Shown one piece after another: positions 56,622 to 64,000 of a stretch of DNA of 64,000 nt. The stretch's first letter is position 1, and each line of letters starts with the position of its first letter. Under the pieces are notes generated by a model, which did no database searches, had not been told where the DNA came from, and was given only the letters and a program-made list of their open reading frames with translations. The DNA is from Phytophthora sp. 'mugwort'. Lineage: Eukaryota > Oomycota > Peronosporomycetes > Peronosporales > Peronosporaceae. The stretch is taken from contig JAUCEF010000008.1 of NCBI GenBank assembly GCA_033558025.1, positions 930,001 through 994,000 of the forward strand, written 5' to 3'. Made by a program: the position numbers and the translations under genes.

Positions 56622-58200
56622 ATGAAGTTCACTAACAGGGATCTCTACTATCTACTCTTTACCGAGCTCTCGCCAAATCTAGCCCGCTCCAATACTGCAT
56701 GAAGGTCTACAAAAGCGACAACGGCTACACCAACCAAGTGCACCACCTGCTGAAGCGTCACCCAAACTACCAAGAGATTGCCGTGGCTGCTTACTGCAAG
56801 GGCAATCGCTTCGGCCTGACGCTGCCCCCGTCCGACCGACCAGCCGCTGGATTGAGAGGTGTGTCATAGACATAATGCCTGTCAGCTTCTGCGAGCTACC
56901 TCTCGTCAGAAGGAACGCCAAGATGGAGCCGATTGCGGCTGCAACGCTGCCGAAGCACCTAGACCTGCTCTATGCGTACGTGCGCGACGGCGTCGCGAGC
57001 GCGCTTCCCGATAACTTCGGACTAGTGTTCGATGGGTGGTCGAGTGGCGGTCGCCATTTCATTACAAATTATGGCTATTTTTGAAGAGCCCTTATCGCCC
57101 AACCGAAGGAGAGAAACCCTGGCTACGACGAGAACATTCAATGCCTCACGCGGCGCTTCGTTCTCCTGGTGTTCCGCCGGCTGGGCGATGAAGAAGACCT
57201 GGGAGCGCAAAGCCTTTTTACCCTCATTGCAGACACTCTGAGCACCTTTCAGATGCCGTGGGAGTCTGTCCTCTTCATGATTGGTGATAATTGCTCAGTC
57301 AACCAGTCGACTGCTCGAAAATTAATAGCTCTTCCTTTTATTGGCTGCGCCAGTCACTGTTTTCAGTTAGCCGTCGACGACGTTTCGGCCAACGAGGAGA
57401 TCATATTGGCTAAAATTCACGCGCTGATGAAGCATCGAGTACCATCAAGTGTCTAGCTGTCCTACGGAAGGTGACGCCTCTGGCGCCAGTTATGCGCAAT
57501 GCGACCCGCTAGAAAAGCGCGTTTAGTATGGTGGAGCGCTACGAGAAGTTCCTTCCCGCGCTGCTTCTATGGACCCTGCGTCCGTCGCCAAGCATGACAT
57601 CGCACGCAATTTGCTGTCGGAAGAGTGATCGAGCCGCGCACAGAAGCTGCTCGAGACGTTGTTTGACTTACACGAAGTCAGCTAAGCTCTACAGGACCCG
57701 ACGCTGACGCTGGTGGGTGTACGGAACGCGTTTGACCGGGTAGTGCGCCAATACCCATCGATGAAGAAAAGATTGTTGATGAACGCTCCCATTGTGAACA
57801 ATTCAGCACTGCAACCCGGCATCACAAAGATTATCACCGGTGCGCGCTAGACAGCCCGCGAGCAAGACGCATGCAAGGGCTTGAAGTGTGATGCTACCGC
57901 TCCGCCCTAGAGGAGTCGACTCATTCCTTCTTGGTACCGGTTTTCAGGAAGGTGACTCCAGCCCGTACTACCTACACGCAAGCGGCTTGGGTGCTACCGA
58001 CGTCAAATGAGTGCGAAAGGTTTTGTTTTGCAGGGGAAGATATATACACCGACATGCGCAAAAGCATGGATGTCAACACGCTAGAGGTCTTAATGTTCCT
58101 CGGCTACCATCGGGACTTCTGGGATGTTGACAGTGTTCAAGCCATTAGGCGCAATATGCAGTCGAATAATAAAGACCTTGCAGCTGTAACGAGACTGTGA
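56622..58200 (+). pseudogene. hAT transposase B, decayed
   Basis: ATG 56622 opens MKFTNRDLYYLLFTELSPNL. A zinc-finger-like VHHLLKRHPNYQEIAVAAY follows (about 56740-56795), then PDNFGLVFDGWSSGGRHFIT with the first Asp (about 57007-57066), FMIGDNCSVNQSTARKLIAL (about 57277-57336), GCASHCFQLAVDDV (about 57343-57384), and in the last 270 bases the dimerisation motif WVLPTSNECERFCFAGEDIY with KSMDVNTLEVLMFLGYHRDF. The same block order as the hAT at 9713-11590 but clearly a different family member (FDGWSSGG against FDGWTHTG). Stops and shifts occur at about 57085, 57457-57900. Confidence 0.82.
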
Positions 58201-58330
58201 AAAGGAACTGTGATCCCAAACACGCCTGGGGATAGTGGACCACTGCGATTTATCTCGAAGGAGAATCACGTTAGAGCCCTGCTACTGTGCCTTCAGATAA
58301 CATCAAACAGCTGGATGTTTGAAAATAGCG

Positions 58331-59029
58331 ATGCCAGTCGAATCCAGCGATGCTCATGCATCGGGTCACGTAGAGCCTGCGGGGGTAGCGGGGCAAAGCA
58401 AAGCGAAAAAGGCCTTTCGTTTTCAGCCCTCTAGTGACATCCTCCTTCTAAATGAGATGGTGAAGCACATGCCTTGGGCGGCGGGTCTTGGTGAAACTCA
58501 AGCTGCGTGGGATCGAGTTGCTAGCGGAGTGAAAAGAGTTTTAGTGACGTGCACAGCTGATGGTAAAGCATGCCGCCGACGAGTTGCTACATTGCTGGAT
58601 GGTTTTCGCCGCGAAGAGATGGAGCCACTTCAAGCCTCAGGTACAGCAGAAGACTTCAACGAGAGAGAGAGCAACTACTGACGGATATTGCATCACTCGT
58701 ATGTGTGTTTTGTATAGCTTTGTGCGGATATTCTCACAGTAGTAGCTCATGAAGTATGATCCACATGTGCAGGAGCGAGAAGTCGAGCTGCGCGAAACTG
58801 CGTCAGTAGAGGTACTTCGAGCTACGATGGCGGGACTACGTCGCCCAAAGAGAACGAGCACCGAGTTGATCGCGGACTATCTCGAAACGAAGCAGCCGAG
58901 CGGGGTAGTCGATCCGGGGCAAAGAAGCAGCAGTTAGACCTGGAAGTTCGTCGACTTGCTCTTCAAGAGCACCGGATGGAGTTAGATCGCGAACGTAACC
59001 AAAGCTTTATGAACATGACGTCGACATAG
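58331..59029 (+). pseudogene. Myb/SANT-like (trihelix-type) protein, probable Harbinger partner, lightly damaged
   Basis: ATG 58331 starts a frame with FRFQPSSDILLLNEMVKHMP, WDRVASGVKRVLVTCTADGK and RRRVATLLDGFRREEMEPLQ, a helical DNA-binding fold of Myb/SANT or trihelix type. A GA-repeat slip near 58665-58673 (two extra bases) shifts the frame. The intended reading goes on as LLTDIASL, a probable intron at 58699-58772, then EREVELRETASVEVLRATMA and STELIADYLETKQPSG. Another shift near 58915 precedes KQQLDLEVRRLALQEHRMEL and a stop at 59027-59029. It faces the Harbinger transposase tail to tail, 86 bp away. PIF/Harbinger elements elsewhere carry such a two-gene pair. Confidence 0.65.
58699..58772 (+). 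other. Probable 74-bp intron of the SANT-like gene
   Basis: Donor GTATGT at 58699, acceptor TGTGCAG ending at 58772. Removal joins DIASL to EREVELRETASVEVL in frame. Confidence 0.6.
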
Positions 59030-59115
59030 ATGAGAGTGATGACAAAGCTAATGGAGACAATCCTAAAAGCAAAGGAGTATAAAGAAATCAAACGTTTTAT
59101 TCGAGCACTCAGTCG

Positions 59116-60215
59116 TTAACTATGTAAGTACTCATGTACACTAGGAGGTGCATGCCGGACTAATTTCGAGGTTTGACTGCCATATAGGCAGATATGCACA
59201 TTCACTAGTAGCGTGCCCATGACGTACATTTTCCCCAACCTCTGTAAAAGAAGCTTCTGGTTCTTGAGAAGTCCACAAACGCCTAGTACCGTGTCACTTT
59301 GCCGAATTCCCATTCCGCACTTGCACGAACCTTGCCCACGCGCTTGTTAAACCCCTGCTCGTCGTTGCTCAGCAATGCACCTTTAAATGGTGCTACAACG
59401 TGGTCTTCCTGCCCGTAAGCTGGGTCGCCGTGTAATACGTCGTGCTTATCGCTAATGGTAAGAGAGGGGGACGCAAATTTAAGAGGCGACTTTGCTGGAG
59501 GATAAATGCGTCGTGACGGGTACCGGGGGAAGGTTCGCTGGGATGGATGGTAATGCCATCGGGAGCAAGTACTGATTGCTACTTAATTGCGTCGTTTCTC
59601 GTATACAACAATAAAGATAGATAGTTGTTAGCCAACGAAACTTTCATTCTGCTTACCTTGCGGCCATTGTACACTAACTTCTGGTTCTTTGTCGGGCGGC
59701 ACATTCCACGCACCGTACCGTCAATAACGCTAACAAAAGTATTTAGTGGGGATCCCTTCCTTGTCGTAGATAACGCTAGCATAGGCCGATAGCGTAGCGT
59801 TCGTGAGGCGGCGAGTGTCAAACAAGAAGAAGTGCGAGAACGATTGGTAGAGAAAATCGAGCATGGCGTTCGAAATTGGGGAGATAGCGGCAGGAGCACG
59901 GCCAAATAGATCTTCTAGGTCTTCGAAACGAGCTGGATATGCCAGCCAGCCTACGGAAGGAAAGGCACAAAGCTTCCAGGGCGGAGACTTGATAGCGTTG
60001 AGGTGTTGGAAATGGATCTGGTAGCTGGAAATGCATTACAAGATTAACAATGGCATCTTTCTCGAAGCGAACCCTCGACCTCCAAACAGTAGCGGAAGCA
60101 GGATGCTCGAAATGGAACCGGTCAGATCGGCGTTGGTTGCCACTCGTGTAAGAAGGAAGAGAAGCGCGAGCTCCTCATCATCAGAGCTACTGCCGTCACC
60201 GTCGCTGGTGTCCAT
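59116..60215 (-). pseudogene. PIF/Harbinger transposase (DDE_4-like), decayed
   Basis: Sense start MDTSDGDGSSSDDEELALLF (ATG at 60215). After breaks: ARFEDLEDLFGRAPAAISPI (about 59870-59935), NTFVSVIDGTVRGMCRPTKN with the first Asp (about 59690-59745), then YNGRKVSRMKV. Further on, after another break, HGDPAYGQEDHVVAPFKGAL (second Asp, about 59380-59440), KVRASAEWEFGKVTRYWAFV with the Glu (about 59270-59325), and GKMYVMGTLLVNVHICLYGS near the end. The DDE set is recognisable but spread over frames, and a piece between IDGTVR and DPAYG looks deleted. It probably supplied transposition with the SANT-like gene at 58331. Confidence 0.8.
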
Positions 60216-61983
60216 TGAGTTCGTCTCTGTTGAAATGTGACAGCTGTAACACCGCCACGGTCATACATCTACTTGTTTAATTCGATTGTTATCACTGCCA
60301 TTTTTCACTGTCCTTGGAACTGTAGCACAACTTCTCTATTGTAGTAATTATTACCCGTCCGTTTGGACCGGAACATATACGCAAATTGCATATCAAGCAG
60401 CCCTGCTTGTAGCACGGACACGGCCTTTCAGTCCAAGCTCGAGAGGCCTTCACCAAAATGATAAACAAGAACAGACTAAGCGCTCGCACTGTCTCCGGCT
60501 GCCGACAACGCTAACGAGTCCACATTCAAAGTCCGCGCAATCCGTGCGCGATGGCTCGTGTATAAGTCCGCCGTTGTCGCCATGTTGGAGGCAGAGTTCG
60601 GAAATAGGATAAAGTTTTTTTTGATTTATGGATGTACAAAAAGCCCACACACCCGCCGATAAGAAAGAGAGGAACATTTGGGTTAAACTGTATAAAGCAG
60701 TAGAAGGGTATCTGGGCGGTCTGGTGTGCTGCCATTCTACAAATGGTCTTCTCGTGAACCATCTACCTGCGCGTCTGTCGTCACACGCATCTGTTAGGCG
60801 GCACAGCAGAAGGGCAATTTGTTTTTCGTGATGATGTCTGTAGATTGGTTTTTTATATTAAGACAGAATGGCGTTCCTGCAACGTTAATGTCGTTCAAAA
60901 TTTCAACGTTACAACACATTTTTTTTCGGCAACGTTATCAGGTTAATGCAACGTTAGTTGCTAAATGGGTACAATGTAGGACATGGTTGGACTCGAAATA
61001 TATGCGATAAAATCCGGTGTGCGCCACACCGGTAATTCACTACCTCGTTAAACTGAGGCGCAATTTAAATTATATGAGTACCACCAGGTCTTCCTGAGGA
61101 ATGTACATCCTTAGCGCTTGAGCATTTTTGAAAGAGCCAGTAAACTTGCAGTATTATCGAGTGCCTGGTAGTACAACCCACACATCGATTTCTTCATTTC
61201 ACTACATTTGCTTCATGTTGGTACATTAAGCTGGAGGTCTCAGCATTCTGTATCTTAGAACTTCTGTGACTTGGCGAGAGCTAATAATTAACGACGGTAA
61301 CTTCTAACACGGATATATGATTTTATGCTAATTTTGTACCTGCGCCCGTGATAATTTAACGTTGCATCACCTACAGCGTTGTTCCTCTGGCAGCACTGCT
61401 CAACGAAGAATCCGCTCGGACAAAAAAGGTTTTGCTTTCGTTGAAAATAATCTCTATTAGTACCAAATAGGCTTTTCTTTCGTTTATTCTGTGAACATTG
61501 GGTAATGTTCGTCATCCACTGCTTGTATAATGGCCGACTCGCCCGCATCCCCAAGAACCAGCCCCAAGCGATTTGTCGCGTGCCTAGTTTGCACATTGGT
61601 CGTCGTGAGCGTCTTCATCCCTATCCTACTCATCAGCGAGATGATCAAGAGTGACCAAAAAAAAAAAAAAGGACGACGACTGACCTCCTCAAGTTGAAGT
61701 AGCTCGACAGAATTAACGTTGCCGTAATAAATAACGTTGCATCACAACTTAACGTTTTTATAAAATGATCAACATTGCTCAAAGTTGTTTGTTGCTTCGC
61801 ACGAATGTTCATGCCCTCCTCTACAATATCGATCTGTTATTATTTGACTTGAATGCGGTCGCCAATTCCTTGTCTGTGGCACGGGCGGCCTCTTAATCTT
61901 CCTCAAATCGGTTGCTTAGATCAACGATCCGCACATTAGAAGCCATAAGAAGCGCAGGCGCAGCACTTGGACATAATCTGCCG
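60216..61983. other. Intergenic, with clustered AACGTT words
   Basis: No gene is supported. AACGTT occurs at 60881, 60905, 60931, 60950, 61358, 61715, 61733 and 61751, often as GCAACGTTA. A 14-A run lies at 61657-61670. The minus-strand 102-codon frame at 61288-61596 has no recognisable domain. This may be the flank of the element that carries the Ulp1 gene. Confidence 0.5.
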
Positions 61984-63235
61984 TCACAGTGTCAAGTTCA
62001 AACCCTCGGGTAGCGACGCGTACATAGGTATGCACCATGGCCAACACCATGATTCCGCAACTTCCACCATCAGGTGTGTCGGTCGCGATATCCCGTGTTT
62101 CTTCACATGTGCAGTAAATTCGTGCATCGCATCCGCGTACGACCGCGTATGCTCATTCCATGTCCGTAGAAAAGGTAGTAGCTTGCTTTCCCACAATCGT
62201 GTCAACTCCTTACTGTGCGAAGGCGAATCCAGTGGGTCATATACATGGACACCAACATTTCCATTATCTATGGAAACCATAACGACCGTCCAGTGCATGC
62301 CATGGCTGTTGACAGGTACTACGACGAGTTTGTACGAAAAAATGCTCGTGGCGTTGGGGAAATGCCTCTCCAGATCGTGCGATAACAGCACCAGACAGTC
62401 GTCCCGCCCATCACAAATTGCGGTCACTCCATAATTCACAGCTGCCCGTGTCAATCACTCGCGCGCTACTGTCCCCACGACTTCACGAAAACGTATAAAT
62501 GCCCTCTTAGTTCGAAGTGAGTACTTCAAGGCCAGGGAAGCAGTTTGATACTTCACCATATTCTTCGTCGCCATTTGGACGTATCGAAATTTGCGGTCAT
62601 TGGCGTCTAAGTTGGCCGTACGAGTCTCTCTTGCCAAAACTCCCACAAGCCCGGCTTGTAAATCAAACCAATTATTTCCTAGCCAGGACACGTCTCGAAT
62701 CCATGCTATCCCGGGCTTTGTTGTGTCATAGAATGACCTCATTGCTAATACACACCGACTATGTGAACACAGGTAATTGTTAGCAACGTTACTGGCAACG
62801 TTAATGGGCAACATTATCAGCGAGCAACGTCATATGATAGCGTACCTTGAAAATAATACCAGGTTTGTCCTGAACTTCACCACGGCTTGTTGGTCTCTCT
62901 CACTATCGGGATCAACGAGCTTTACTTCTTCGGGACCTTGATCATCTTCGCACGACGGGCAGCTTGGCTTCATAGTGGGTTTCAATGGAAGCTTGCATCG
63001 AGGTCACCAGAGCTTTAGGAACAACAAACGTCCATTCAGATGTTTCTGCTGCTGCTGCTGAGGTCTCGAACACGGTCTGAGTGGACGCAGTAAGAACTAT
63101 GTCTTGCATGATGACTGGATATTGGCCAAGCACCTCTTTGACAAGTTCAAATGTCGTGCGGGCAGCCCAGTGCATTAACTGGATAATGTTGCCGGGTAAT
63201 CCTTTCGGATATGTCACCGTGACGTATCTTCGCAT
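61984..63235 (-). pseudogene. Ulp1/C48-type protease gene with one intron; one frameshift and one internal stop
   Basis: ATG at 63235 opens MRRYVTVTYPKGLPGNIIQL, WTFVVPKALVTSMQASIETH, EAKLP. A GGG run (62957-62959, plus strand) carries one base too many; past it the reading is SCEDDQGPEEVKLVDPDS. A probable intron (62759-62845) splits a Ser codon: ...RTNLVLFS/SRCVLAMRSFYDTTK. The frame continues to VARE, then TGA (62455-62457) stands where a Trp (WL) would begin the protease domain, and the same frame runs on as LTRAAVNYGVTAICDGRDDC. Catalytic His in VNSHGMHWTVVMV, Asp in HVYDPLDS, Cys in AESWCWPWCIPMY. Only two small lesions, so it is a recent pseudogene or contains sequencing errors. A second Ulp1 domain of a different sequence is at 22253-22780. 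Confidence 0.7.
62759..62845 (-). other. Probable 87-bp intron of the Ulp1-type gene
   Basis: Sense donor GTACGC after TTTTCAAG, branch-like CTAAC, acceptor TTCACATAG. Splicing keeps the frame (LVLFS-SRCVLAMRS). The intron itself holds two AACGTT words and one AACATT. Confidence 0.65.
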
Positions 63236-64000
63236 AGCACCGTATGATGCCCAGTGTGTAATCTTTTGTTATCGAGGCTTAACGTTGCAGGTAGCAATAA
63301 CATTGCGGGACTTCTTCAGTTAACCGTGTCCAAGACAGGTGCAATATATGACACTCCCTCCTCGATCTGTTCCGGAATGACCCAGCGATATCCGTGTTCC
63401 AGTGACTGTCTAGCGCAATGGATGGGAGATCTTCGAATCCATGGCCTTCACGTGCCACGAACATGAAATGCTGACAGGGAAGATGTAGCGACGTGTAAAA
63501 TACAGAAGTACATGCTCACGCAATATCATCACACGTAAAGGACCGTGAACTGGAAAAGACCTCCCATTTGCAGTCCTCCTGTTTTCACACGTTATATCTG
63601 TCTTGTATACCACAAAACGCTCCCACTTGCGACGCATTCGCAACAGCACGTATTTACTCATAAGCGCGAAAATTCGTATTAGAAAATCAGCGATTACGGC
63701 AGGCGATCGTGCCGAAGACCATGTCTCTGAAATAATTGTTGGCAAAGAGGCACGGCTGTAGATAAGATGGCGGCAGCGCTTCTTACGCACCAAAGAAACG
63801 TTATCAGTCGAGTTCTGCATGACATTCAGTCAATTACAATTCGACTCAATTCGGTTTGTTGTCGTATTGCCGGTAGAAAGGTAAAAAAAAAATACACTGC
63901 GTGTGTAGTTTGCTGACATACTGCGACACTCTTTCCAATTGGCGTTGAAGTATGCAAGGACCGCATGACCAGCCTTTGCAAATGAGGCAGGCTCTTCGTA
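63236..64000. other. Upstream side of the Ulp1 gene; one unassigned frame
   Basis: A minus-strand ATG frame of 136 codons (63410-63820) begins MQNSTDNVSLVRKKRCRHLI and has basic and hydrophobic stretches but no domain I recognise. It lies upstream of the Ulp1 gene on the same strand and could be an earlier exon or a separate small gene. AACGTT occurs at 63281 and 63797. Nothing is supported from 63821 to 64000. Confidence 0.4.

Overview
This window looks like a gene-poor, transposon-rich stretch of an oomycete chromosome, most likely Phytophthora or a close downy-mildew relative. The evidence is an intact RxLR-dEER secreted effector with tandem WY/LWY-type repeats, an oomycete-type initiator element in front of a sugar-transporter gene, short GT-AG introns, and decayed transposons of families that I recognise from oomycete genomes (GCR1_C-tailed Cryptons, hAT, MULE with a Ulp1 protease, pogo, PIF/Harbinger, Copia, Gypsy). 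Family calls are from sequence motifs read by eye; no database search was possible.

Five protein-coding genes look intact and carry long uninterrupted reading frames: a 943-residue ABCG half-transporter with a secreted cysteine-rich/EGF-like head (5448-8279, +), a 623-residue ABCG half-transporter (24138-26009, -), a 672-residue RxLR effector (27466-29484, -), a 472-residue FAR1-like DNA-binding protein with a coiled coil (47458-48876, +), and a 506-residue sugar-porter MFS transporter (51043-52563, +).

Layout. 1-4.0 kb: remains of two Crypton tyrosine-recombinase elements. 5.2-8.3 kb: ABCG gene with a hairpin upstream. 8.7-9.4 kb: broken coiled-coil gene. 9.5-11.6 kb: decayed hAT transposase split by a 402-bp insertion with 15-bp target duplications and a tRNA-like segment. 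12.2-12.5 kb: Gypsy chromodomain scrap. 13.2-18.4 kb: complete but decayed Copia retrotransposon with both LTRs and a 5-bp target duplication. 18.9-22.8 kb: MULE with FAR1-like, transposase, SWIM and Ulp1 parts. 24.1-29.5 kb: ABCG transporter and RxLR effector, both on the minus strand. 30.6-32.5 kb: third Crypton. 33.7-40.8 kb: two Gypsy elements head to tail. 43.0-46.7 kb: Tc1/mariner-like and pogo-like transposase remains. 47.1-52.6 kb: hairpin, FAR1-like gene, 107-bp tandem duplication, sugar transporter. 55.0-58.2 kb: two hAT-like relics. 58.3-60.2 kb: a Myb/SANT-like gene and a Harbinger transposase arranged tail to tail, probably one two-gene element. 60.9-63.8 kb: an AACGTT-rich region around a Ulp1-type protease gene with one intron.

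The cellular genes do not form a pathway. Together they read as membrane transport (two ABCG pumps, one sugar porter) plus one host-directed effector, set as islands in a transposon graveyard, as expected for the fast-evolving compartment of a Phytophthora-type genome. I found no clearly new multi-gene system. The best leads are the FAR1-like protein that has no transposase domain, the two-gene Harbinger unit, the tRNA-bearing insertion and the AACGTT-rich Ulp1 locus.
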